Assembly (NCBI GenBank): GCA_964355945.1
Contig: CAYHGE010000004.1
Coordinates: forward strand, 1 to 64,000
Direction of reading: 5' to 3'
DNA length: 64,000 nucleotides
Source: CAIVAT01 sp964355945
Lineage (GTDB): Bacteria > Bacteroidota > Bacteroidia > Bacteroidales > FEN-979
The notes beneath the pieces are model-generated. The model saw only the letters and a program-made list of their open reading frames with translations. It was not told where the DNA came from and did no database searches. How positions within the stretch are numbered: position 1 is the first letter of the stretch; each line of letters starts with the position of its first letter. Positions 27,823 to 35,673 of the stretch are shown here, one piece after another. The translations under genes and the position numbers were made by a program.

Positions 27823-30648
27823 CTACCCAACCAGCACAAACCCTCCCCAATAATAGGGATTCGGATATTTGGCTCTCATTTCGGCCATGGCCAGGTTGAA
27901 TGATCTTCTGACATCATGGGTGGGACCGGCAAGTAGATGCCGGTATAAAAAGATATAAAACTCCGTATATTGAACTTTCCACAATGTCAGGATGACGAAT
28001 TGAACACCTGCCTTTTTGAAGGCGGATGCCAGTCCGTATGACTCACCATTGCGGACTGCACCCAGCGCGGTTTCACATGCATGTACCGTGACCAGGAATG
28101 TGTGGTCCAGTTTCAGGTTTGAAATGTCATAAGCGGTAATGGCTCCGCGTTCCCCGGAGCTTACTTTCTCTGAATGGAGGAAAAAGTTATAATCCGATGC
28201 GATCAGACCGGAGCGAAGCAATGGGTTCGTGTGTGAGTTGATGTCGCGGATAGAAAAATCGCCGGTCTCCATCAGGTCATAGTTCCGGAGCTCGTCATTG
28301 AAAAAATAGCCATGCGTGAGAAAATGGATCGCTGCGGGTGAACGCTGATCACAGAGCTTGTGAATGTTGCCCATATCCAGCCGGGAGTTAATTTCCGGCA
28401 TGACTCCGGCTGCCCGGAATATTTCTGATATCTCACCTATCTCCTGTTCTGCTCCGGCAATATTACGAATGGAAGAGAGGGTTGAACGATCCGACGGGTC
28501 ATTAATATTACCGGCCGGATGGGGAGTTCCAAAATCGATCCCTCCGAACAGTGCCATATTCTCAACCGTAATTGCTGATGACTTTGATTTCAAATCCCTC
28601 AGACTGTGCAACTGGATCAGGTCAAATTTGTCTGTGAGGCATAGATTTTTCTCCGGCAGGAGGGCGTGAAATGGCACCAGGTTCAGCAATCCGTCAACGG
28701 TAAACCAGATTTGGCGGGTGTATTCCAGATAACCCATGACAGGCCGGAATAACAGGTCATACAGCTTGCCGAGTGCGGCAACCATCGGATATTCGACGGT
28801 GATCCGGAAAGAATCTCCCTCCCGGTAATCGCGAACGATAAAGAACGGAAGCATGTCACGCAACTGATTGTCTGAAACCTCCAGCTGACAAAAAACCGGA
28901 TGTTCCATCCCTGGTTTGAACAGAAAGGCGGCATAGCCGGAATTATCTCCCTCTATACCATCAAGGTGTTCATACCTGAAAAAAACGATGGCACCTTCAT
29001 CCTCATCCAACCTTCCCTGGATGACTCTCCAGTCAACATCAAGCAAATCATTAATCCGCTGAAAATACCCGGATCCACTTTTTATTTTTTGCTCCAGAGA
29101 CTCCACCTCCGACTTGATTTTTTCAGCGGACCGGCTGTTCCCGGAGGGCTCCCTGACCATCATTTCCTTTACCTTTTGCCTGTATTGCAAAAGTAAATCG
29201 GGGTCATGGAATTCAGCATTGCATAGCTGTTCGCCCAATACGACATTTTGCGTAAAAGAGAGGTTTTTTGTTTTTAAATATAATCTCACAAAATGCGACT
29301 CCAGGCGATCCCTTTCACCGGTCAGTTTACGCGAAGCCGTCAGCACCAGATTAGCCAGAAGATTGAGCAGATCCGTATAATAGAGGTGTGCCCTGTTGCC
29401 GGAGAAGACAATACTTCGGAACAGCTCATGTTCCATGATGAATACCCGTTGCACTATTCTGCCAACAGCTTCAAAACAGCCCAGCTCGCTATACACCCTG
29501 GCGATTTTAATATACCTGGTAATTGAATCCATGGATTTTTCATCCCCCTGCAAAAGTGTTTCAATTTCTTCAAGCAGTGCCGGTATCTGATCAACATGCC
29601 AGGTTTCACGGGCATGTTGAAGGTAAAGGCAAAGATTAAAAAGATGGGTGATGAGTTCATGCCTGTTCTCTGTTTTCCTGGAATAATCGATGAGCCTCGA
29701 TTGCAGGCTGATGGCTGAACCGACATGCCCTCTTCGCAACTCAACGTAGCTTTGCAGATTGAGTATATTCCGGTCCGTTTCGCGCTCCATGTTTTCACAC
29801 CGGAACTCCATGATCCAGTCGAGATGTTCACTATGTTCAGGGATTCCGGCAGAAAATTCAGTCAGTTCTGCCTGGGCCAGCATTAAATTGACAGAGTCAC
29901 ACTCTGTTTGGGTAGCTGTTCTCCTGTCGATTGATGCCAGGATTCTCTTTGCAGAAGGAACATCGTAAAGCATGATATACACCTGGGCTATGCTGCTTAA
30001 TGCAGAAATCCGGATGCTGTTGAAGCCTGGCAGCTGGTTGTTGCTGATTTCTCCAACCACAAGGTGGTACTTTTCCAGGGCAAGTGAATATTGTCCGGCC
30101 TCATAATGGGCTGATGCCAGGTTATTCAGGATTTCCAGGGGCCAGTCGGGCGGATAATCCTCCATTGTTTGCAGTTCCCGGTAAGCATTTTCGTAATACC
30201 TGATCGCCTCTGCATGCTGTCCGGCATAAAGATAAACATCTGCCAGGTATTTGGTTGTTTTGTTCCTGACAACCTCGTCAAGCCAAGGCGTTTGCAGGGT
30301 TCCAAGAAGAAGTTCAATCGCCCTTGAATACTTTCCGGTTTTTGCGAGCGTGAGTGCTTTTTTAGCTGAAGCCAGTTTACCCAGGTCGGTTTCGCCAACA
30401 CTATTCTCAACGAGGATAAAACAATCAACGGATTTAGGGTATTCCTCCAATGCAAACAGTATGTTTCCAAGCCGGATAAGGTATTCCGGCATTTCCGGAT
30501 CCTTGAGAATTAACCTTGCGGCAGCATCTGCTTCCAGGTAAGCAGCCAGGGCTGCCGTCAGAGCAGGTTGTATTTCTTCGGAACCGAGGTGGTACTCAGC
30601 AAGCTCAATGTTGTTTTTAAAGTGGGTCTGCTTTGGGTCATTCATCAT
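27823..30648 (-). CDS. TPR-CHAT caspase-like protease
   Basis: About 941 residues from ATG 30648; a TTG at 30660 directly after the upstream stop is an alternative. The N-terminal two thirds are tetratricopeptide helices (for example AEAIRYYENAYRELQ, QYSLALEKYHLVVGEI). The C-terminal third is a CHAT domain, a clan CD cysteine protease related to caspases and separase. The expected catalytic pair is H779 (FLTHGYF) and C858 (VHACETALG), followed by the family signature GLASAFKKAGVQFVILTLWKV. There is no signal peptide or membrane segment, so it should act in the cytoplasm. It is the last gene of a four-gene operon with a sigma-like factor, a zinc-finger protein and a DUF1598-like lipoprotein. 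The TPR part probably senses or docks a partner or target. The target is unknown. Confidence 0.85.
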   Translation of the reverse strand: MMNDPKQTHFKNNIELAEYHLGSEEIQPALTAALAAYLEADAAARLILKDPEMPEYLIRLGNILFALEEYPKSVDCFILVENSVGETDLGKLASAKKALTLAKTGKYSRAIELLLGTLQTPWLDEVVRNKTTKYLADVYLYAGQHAEAIRYYENAYRELQTMEDYPPDWPLEILNNLASAHYEAGQYSLALEKYHLVVGEISNNQLPGFNSIRISALSSIAQVYIMLYDVPSAKRILASIDRRTATQTECDSVNLMLAQAELTEFSAGIPEHSEHLDWIMEFRCENMERETDRNILNLQSYVELRRGHVGSAISLQSRLIDYSRKTENRHELITHLFNLCLYLQHARETWHVDQIPALLEEIETLLQGDEKSMDSITRYIKIARVYSELGCFEAVGRIVQRVFIMEHELFRSIVFSGNRAHLYYTDLLNLLANLVLTASRKLTGERDRLESHFVRLYLKTKNLSFTQNVVLGEQLCNAEFHDPDLLLQYRQKVKEMMVREPSGNSRSAEKIKSEVESLEQKIKSGSGYFQRINDLLDVDWRVIQGRLDEDEGAIVFFRYEHLDGIEGDNSGYAAFLFKPGMEHPVFCQLEVSDNQLRDMLPFFIVRDYREGDSFRITVEYPMVAALGKLYDLLFRPVMGYLEYTRQIWFTVDGLLNLVPFHALLPEKNLCLTDKFDLIQLHSLRDLKSKSSAITVENMALFGGIDFGTPHPAGNINDPSDRSTLSSIRNIAGAEQEIGEISEIFRAAGVMPEINSRLDMGNIHKLCDQRSPAAIHFLTHGYFFNDELRNYDLMETGDFSIRDINSHTNPLLRSGLIASDYNFFLHSEKVSSGERGAITAYDISNLKLDHTFLVTVHACETALGAVRNGESYGLASAFKKAGVQFVILTLWKVQYTEFYIFLYRHLLAGPTHDVRRSFNLAMAEMRAKYPNPYYWGGFVLVG

Positions 30649-30660
30649 ATTTCGAAGCAA

Positions 30661-31944
30661 TCAATGGATGAACAGGGTCCAGGCCTTTTTATTCACCTTG
30701 AAATTCCAGTGAATTGCTTCGGGCCCGGGTTTGGCAGAGATAATATTTCGCATGAAATCATTGCGGATTATTCTTCCCATGCCCGCTTTCTGAATTTTCG
30801 AAGTAAGGTTTACACCACCGCAGGAATAGAGGTATTGTGTGCATTGCCGGTCGTTTTCCCGGTAGTCAACACGGTTCACCATGCTTTTGCCTGCAAGTGC
30901 CGGTTGAAACAGTACCGTATCTGTTTTATAGTTGTTGAGAATCTGGTCATAAAAGGTAATGTCAGTTACCAGATTGCTCTCAGAGAGTGCCTTTGAAATG
31001 GCGAAAATCCGGAATGCATTTGCAAGGGTATCATAGATGGGATATAACTTTGCGATATCTTTGTAGTTCTTGTTGAACCCCTGGGTGAATTTTTTGGCCA
31101 TGGGATCTTCTTTCCCGGTACCCTTAAACTCGGTTTTTGAGTTGTATTCGGCCTCTGTTACCAATACAACCGGTAATTTGTACAAGATATAGAGGTTGTC
31201 GGAATTTTGAAAAAATGCTTTTCCTGCGGTGAATTCAAAACGGTTTAAGGGTGATCCAAATTTAACCGGCTTTCCTTTCTTCACAGCCTCTGTGACCAGA
31301 TCCCTCCGCATCTGAGCCATACTTTTAACCCCGCCTGCTGCTTCGATATTCACACTGCCATTGGTAATGTCCTTTAAAAAATAGTCGGCATTTACCATGA
31401 CGGATGCCAGGTGTGTGGTGGATGGGATGCCAAACACTTTTACCGACTGCGGCTCCCCGCAAATACGCGCCCACTCATCCTCCTTTGAAACGGTATCGGT
31501 GCTGTTATTCTTGCTTTCCAGCACATCGAGCCGGTTCCATATATTGATATCGGGGTCAATGGTACAGGAGAGATCCTCGTAATAGTTCGTATCGCCGCTT
31601 TTTTTTGAATAGTACATATAATTGTACCGGAGGCTGACCACAAAATCGTCAAAATTCAAAGGTGGTTTTTTAACGTCTGCTTCTCCAATTAAAATAAGAT
31701 CCCTGGCTTTTTCGTCCCAGTAAAATCCATAAAGCTGGCTGATTCCGTAAAAACGCTTGATCTCCCTGAGTTCTGTTTCATTCGCGGTTACCAGCTTTTT
31801 TTGCAGTTCCTTCAGGGAAATGGCTTTCAGGTTGTCGCATGAGAGATTTTTCTTGATGCCATCATCCATGCAACTATTGAAGCTCAGCAGGATAATAATC
31901 ACCACCATCAGGTTGATGATCAGGCTTGTTCTGTTTGTTTTCAC
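30661..31944 (-). CDS. DUF1598-like lipoprotein
   Basis: A 427-residue predicted lipoprotein with a hydrophobic signal and lipobox FNSC (C25). From memory of the DUF1598 family, mainly known from Planctomycetes, it shares several signatures: LILIGEADVKKPPLNFDDFV followed by SLRYNY, then CTIDPD, VNADYFLKDITNG, and a C-terminal helix block around FTQGFNKNYKDIAKLYPIY. The biochemical function of that family is not known to me. Its stop codon is directly followed by the CHAT gene, so the two are cotranslated or tightly cotranscribed. Its envelope location makes it a candidate signal receiver or substrate for the cytoplasmic CHAT protease, which is inference only. Confidence 0.6.
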   Translation of the reverse strand: MKTNRTSLIINLMVVIIILLSFNSCMDDGIKKNLSCDNLKAISLKELQKKLVTANETELREIKRFYGISQLYGFYWDEKARDLILIGEADVKKPPLNFDDFVVSLRYNYMYYSKKSGDTNYYEDLSCTIDPDINIWNRLDVLESKNNSTDTVSKEDEWARICGEPQSVKVFGIPSTTHLASVMVNADYFLKDITNGSVNIEAAGGVKSMAQMRRDLVTEAVKKGKPVKFGSPLNRFEFTAGKAFFQNSDNLYILYKLPVVLVTEAEYNSKTEFKGTGKEDPMAKKFTQGFNKNYKDIAKLYPIYDTLANAFRIFAISKALSESNLVTDITFYDQILNNYKTDTVLFQPALAGKSMVNRVDYRENDRQCTQYLYSCGGVNLTSKIQKAGMGRIIRNDFMRNIISAKPGPEAIHWNFKVNKKAWTLFIH

Positions 31945-31980
31945 TTGCTTGAAGTTTTGAGTCCTTATGTAATGTTCCTG

Positions 31981-32760
31981 TTATTCGACTGGCTGATCAT
32001 GAATAAACACATACAAGTCGAGATTTTTTTCTTCTTTTAAATGATCTTCATCTCCTGGATCATTCATCTTCTCAATAGCGATCTCAAATTTCGCAATTGC
32101 ACTGCTGCCTGCTCCTTCAAATGTTGCAAACAACAGATAGGGGATTTCATTGGTTGCCATGGTAATTTTTTGCCCGACCAGCGACTGATAATCTTCTTTA
32201 TCGTATATAAGATAGAAACACACTCCCGTAAATTCCATGACGAAATCTTCAAGATTCCATTGCATATTGGAGGCGAGATGTAACCTGACTTGATCCGCAT
32301 TAATCAGGTGGAGTTTCTCCGGGTTCACTTTCCTGTCGTCCATCCCGAGAAAATTGATACTGGCTACCGGAATCAGCCGCTCCTGCAAGGTTGTCAGGAA
32401 TTTCAACTCTTCAATAACTTCTAAAACCCGATCCCTCATTTCACCTCCCATGATGACTGCCTGGTCGAGTAAATCATGAATTTGCTTATTAAAAAATCCG
32501 CTCACCGGCGTTATGGATACTCCTCCTCCGGCGTTCGGTTTCACTGGAATCTTCTCCGGTTCTTCAGCCATTGGTGCAGGTGGAAACAGCATTTCCATCA
32601 CCTCTTCATGATTTTTTATCAGGTGGTCGTGCGAATGAAGTATCTTCAGGCAATGATTACAACTTCCCAGGTGATCGGCAATCTGATCAAACACCGCATC
32701 ATCAGTGATTTTTCCGCGAGCATAATCAAGAAGCGTTAAAATATCAATATGGTTGCTCAT
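31981..32760 (-). CDS. Soluble HC2-type zinc-finger (anti-sigma-like) protein
   Basis: A 259-residue protein whose start resembles the zinc-finger domain of anti-sigma factors: LLDYARG near residues 11-16, then H30-x3-C34-x2-C37 (HLGSCNHC). Most anti-sigma factors of this type have a membrane segment; none is visible here, so it would be a cytoplasmic regulator. The C-terminal half (about 95-240) is a beta-rich domain (FVMEFTGVCFYLIYD, KITMATNEIPYLLFATFEG) that may bind a ligand or partner. It lies 57 bases downstream of the sigma-like gene and 36 bases upstream of the lipoprotein gene, all on the same strand, which fits a sigma/anti-sigma pair. Confidence 0.62.
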   Translation of the reverse strand: MSNHIDILTLLDYARGKITDDAVFDQIADHLGSCNHCLKILHSHDHLIKNHEEVMEMLFPPAPMAEEPEKIPVKPNAGGGVSITPVSGFFNKQIHDLLDQAVIMGGEMRDRVLEVIEELKFLTTLQERLIPVASINFLGMDDRKVNPEKLHLINADQVRLHLASNMQWNLEDFVMEFTGVCFYLIYDKEDYQSLVGQKITMATNEIPYLLFATFEGAGSSAIAKFEIAIEKMNDPGDEDHLKEEKNLDLYVFIHDQPVE

Positions 32761-32817
32761 GACATTTGATTGACGGGTTCAGATATATAATTATGACACA
32801 CAACAACTCTCCACTTT

Positions 32818-34140
32818 TCAGTGAATTTGCTTTTTCAATTCATTTTTTATCCTGGAATTCCAGGTTCCGATAATATGCTGGATCTCTTTAAACCCTCCGG
32901 GTAAAAGGGATTGAACAATCAGGTCCCCAACTTTATGGTTGGGAAAGGCTGTTCTCAATTCATGATAATCGCCTCCCGGGTAGGTTGAGATAACGGAATG
33001 GTCCAGCTCCTGCTTAAACCCATTGAACTGCGGGGGAACAGACGTGGTGTAATCCCAAAAATCCTTGTGAAATAAGCGACCAGGATGTTGATCCAGTTCC
33101 TGGCAAACCGATTCAATTTTATCAAGAATACCGGCCCAGATTTCGTAGAGTTTGTCGGTTACATTATCCGTCAGAAATGAATCAAGCGTTATTTTTTTTG
33201 TTTCGTTTCCGGTATGAAACATTTGCGTATAGGTGAAAATTAATTTCTGGTGTGGCTTAAAGGTGGTCTTCAAAAACAAACTTAAAGTGATGGTGATAAA
33301 ATTCAACATGATGAAAAAAGCGTTATCGTCCTCATCCCTCGTGAACTCAGGCAATCGATTTGGCCGATCGGTGGAATGGCTGCCTGCATTGACATGACCC
33401 TCAACGGGTTGAATAATTCTCCTTCTGTGTTCATCAAAAAACCTTCTCAGGATGACGGTTTTGATAAAGGGTGTAAATTGATGAAAGGGTATATAGTTGG
33501 CAAGAATCTCATTGATTCTTGCCTGGACCCGCAAAAGTACTGTATCCGTTATTGTTTCATCCTGTGTTTTCCTGTTAAGCCAGTGCCGGAGCACATCATC
33601 AATTTTGCAATTGATTGATTCTGTTATGATAACTGCATTATGATGATCAGCAGGAAACTCTTTTGCCAGGATTGCCAGCTGGTCAAGAGAACAGTTTCGA
33701 TAGACCTTTTCAACAGTGATATTGTCAAAAAAAATGCTGGCATTATCTTGATTCAATTCTTGTCCGGGATTGACCCCGCTAATTATCTGACTATTAAAAT
33801 GTGAAATCCTGTCATGAAGGATTTGCCCAAAAACATTGAACGCTATCGTTGAAAAATGGCTGGTGAAAAGTTCTAGCAGGGCAATCAGCCTTATTATGGG
33901 AATTTTATTCTGAAACCAGTTAATGAGGGCGCTATAACTTTGAAGCATACCGGGGTCGTACAAATCCTCCTGCTCAATAAACTCCCTGAATACCAGATAC
34001 CGGCTTTCACCTGAAAGATGTTTGATTTCATTCAGCTTATCTGCAATGGGTTGACCTTTATCCAGATCCTTTTCACAGATCACATATCCATTGGTTTTCA
34101 AATAATCGTGAAGCGTACCGAATTGAATCAAGGTTCCCAT
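32818..34140 (-). CDS. Divergent sigma-70/ECF-like factor
   Basis: A 440-residue protein without signal or membrane segment. Residues about 200-245 read like sigma region 2: TDTVLLRVQARINEIL, then FTPFIKTVILRRFFDEHRRR, which parallels the usual D-Q-E-x-F ... F-x-x-W-L-x-x-I-x-x-N-x-x-x-D-x-x-R-R pattern. A region 4-like part follows after about 60 residues (TTFKPHQKLIFTYTQM), and the end (IIGTWNSRIKNELKKQI) resembles the end of ECF factors. About 180 extra residues at the N-terminus are not explained. The zinc-finger gene directly downstream supports the sigma reading. It could also be a degenerate, non-polymerase-binding protein. Confidence 0.5.
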   Translation of the reverse strand: MGTLIQFGTLHDYLKTNGYVICEKDLDKGQPIADKLNEIKHLSGESRYLVFREFIEQEDLYDPGMLQSYSALINWFQNKIPIIRLIALLELFTSHFSTIAFNVFGQILHDRISHFNSQIISGVNPGQELNQDNASIFFDNITVEKVYRNCSLDQLAILAKEFPADHHNAVIITESINCKIDDVLRHWLNRKTQDETITDTVLLRVQARINEILANYIPFHQFTPFIKTVILRRFFDEHRRRIIQPVEGHVNAGSHSTDRPNRLPEFTRDEDDNAFFIMLNFITITLSLFLKTTFKPHQKLIFTYTQMFHTGNETKKITLDSFLTDNVTDKLYEIWAGILDKIESVCQELDQHPGRLFHKDFWDYTTSVPPQFNGFKQELDHSVISTYPGGDYHELRTAFPNHKVGDLIVQSLLPGGFKEIQHIIGTWNSRIKNELKKQIH

Positions 34141-34529
34141 ATCAGAGTCAATATATGCTTTTTACAAACTATTGAGACGTTGATCAGCAAAGGAGTATAC
34201 CATCACAATGCTGATGATTCGCAACAATGCAGTGGGTATTCTGGCTTGTATTCCATGTAAAAGTAGTTTTTTCTCACAAAAACTAAAAATAAATATCTAC
34301 AGCAGAATGCGCTTCTGCTTTTTTTCCTCCTGAAAATCTCCAAAATCCACATTGAAAATAAACCACTTAGCACTAAGAACACAAAGGAACACTTAGGATT
34401 ATAAAATATTTTTCATTTCTCTGTGAAAAATAGAAATTCAGCTGGTATATACATCAGAGACCGGCTCGAAAATCATTCAACCGGCAGAAATCAACCCATT
34501 ATTTACAACATTTAAAAAAGGAGGTAAGT
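34141..34529. other. Intergenic region with divergent starts and a CACTAAG/CACAAAG repeat
   Basis: A 389-bp stretch between the sigma-like gene (minus) and a small membrane protein gene (plus). I see no gene. It must hold the promoter of the protease operon, but no exact TAnnTTTG box is visible on the minus strand near 34140. The nearest is TAGTTTG (34166-34172), one base short. At 34363-34397 is a stretch of the type AACCACTTAGCACTAAGAACACAAAGG, a dispersed repeat also seen near 3379 and 21233. Confidence 0.5.
34519..34524 (+). promoter_or_regulatory. Strong Shine-Dalgarno sequence (AGGAGG)
   Basis: AGGAGG lies 5 bases before ATG 34530. Such a strong ribosome binding site is unusual here, since nearly all other genes of the window have A-rich leaders without one. 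Confidence 0.7.
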
Positions 34530-34814
34530 ATGTTATTCCTGGAAATTTTCTTAACCCTGACAGCTTGGAACAGAGGCTACAAAGCATGGGCGTTGCTGCC
34601 CGGTGGGATCGTATTCGGAATTGGTTATTTAATTGGCACAAGTTCACCTGACGCCGTTAACGGAGACAACCTTTTCAGCTTAATCTGGCTCGATATTCTG
34701 GCAATCGTGGTGCTCGTCGTAATGATCGGACTGGGACATGAAAAAACCGAACCTGCCCAGGTTGATGAAAACGCTGAGAGCACCGAAACAAAAGGTGAAC
34801 TGACAGAACATTAA
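34530..34814 (+). CDS. Small two-segment membrane protein
   Basis: A 94-residue protein with two likely membrane segments (about 20-37, WALLPGGIVFGIGYLIG, and 49-69, LIWLDILAIVVLVVMIGLG) and a short acidic cytoplasmic tail rich in Glu (ENAESTETKGE). I do not recognise it. The start is fixed by a strong AGGAGG ribosome binding site. It is followed after 47 bases by an outer-membrane barrel gene. It diverges from the sigma/zinc-finger/CHAT operon, so it might be part of its output, but there is no direct evidence. Confidence 0.6.
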   Translation: MLFLEIFLTLTAWNRGYKAWALLPGGIVFGIGYLIGTSSPDAVNGDNLFSLIWLDILAIVVLVVMIGLGHEKTEPAQVDENAESTETKGELTEH

Positions 34815-34861
34815 AAAACCATCTTTAAAACTAACCGAGTAATCACAAAAAACTGAAACCC

Positions 34862-35623
34862 ATGAAAACATCAAACAGAATAAAAAATTGGCCATGCGGT
34901 CATACAACGTCTTATCGTCAGGCAGGCAAGCAGATGATGAGCAATTTGATGAAGATCACCACCATCCTGATATTTGTCCTGATGGTTTCTCTCAACGGGT
35001 ATAGCCAGAAAGTAAATTTTGGCATCTCTTATGGTGTAAATGTCTCCTGGTGGCGGGGTGGAATGGACCTCTTTGCAAACCAGATTGAACAGGGACTAAG
35101 CAGCGAGGGAATTTATGCAGAATTTCATGAAGCCCCCAGACTGGGAATCAACTTTGGGTTTACATTGAATTACAAACCTGTAAAATGGCTGATCATCCAG
35201 CCTGAGGTAAATTATATCAACGAAGGAACCCGGTTGAAGGGAACCTGCAACCTTGATGGCATTGACATCAACATGAGAATTGCATTGAATGTCAATTACT
35301 TACATATTCCGGTTATGTTCAAGTTCATTACACCCGGGGGTTTGTATGTTGCTGCAGGGCCGTTTGCTGACATCACCACACATTCAAGGATGAAAGTGAC
35401 CGTGAGCGCCATGGGAGAGTCGGATAGCGAGAAGGAGAAGCTTCCGAATGTCAGCAGATTCAATTATGGATTGGCTGGCGGAGTGGGATATCAAACTAAA
35501 GAACTTGGAGTTCAGATAAGTTATCTGCATGGATTAAAACCTGTTTTTGCAGAAAATGGAACCGCGTATCAGTTAAAAAATTCGGTAATAGAGGTTAAAA
35601 TGATCTCCTTCTTTGGTAATTAA
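34862..35623 (+). CDS. Outer-membrane beta-barrel protein (porin-family-like)
   Basis: Up to 253 residues. A signal peptide is clear at MKITTILIFVLMVSLNGYSQ, but it begins 29 residues after ATG 34862, so the true start may be ATG 34934, 34937 or 34949; the A-rich leader favours 34862. After the signal come strands of a small barrel of the type annotated as porin family or outer-membrane beta-barrel in Bacteroidota: VNFGISYGVNVSWW, LGINFGFTLNYKPVKWLIIQPEVNYI, FNYGLAGGVGYQ. No specific role can be read. It is on the same strand as the small membrane protein upstream. Confidence 0.7.
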   Translation: MKTSNRIKNWPCGHTTSYRQAGKQMMSNLMKITTILIFVLMVSLNGYSQKVNFGISYGVNVSWWRGGMDLFANQIEQGLSSEGIYAEFHEAPRLGINFGFTLNYKPVKWLIIQPEVNYINEGTRLKGTCNLDGIDINMRIALNVNYLHIPVMFKFITPGGLYVAAGPFADITTHSRMKVTVSAMGESDSEKEKLPNVSRFNYGLAGGVGYQTKELGVQISYLHGLKPVFAENGTAYQLKNSVIEVKMISFFGN

Positions 35624-35673
35624 CAACAATTCAGGGCTGTCCTCCCCGTTCTAATATTAAACACATCATCGGT

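Noticed and set aside
30568..30996. 142-codon open frame on the plus strand across the lipoprotein/CHAT junction
   Set aside because: It is antisense to two well-supported genes and has no recognisable features.
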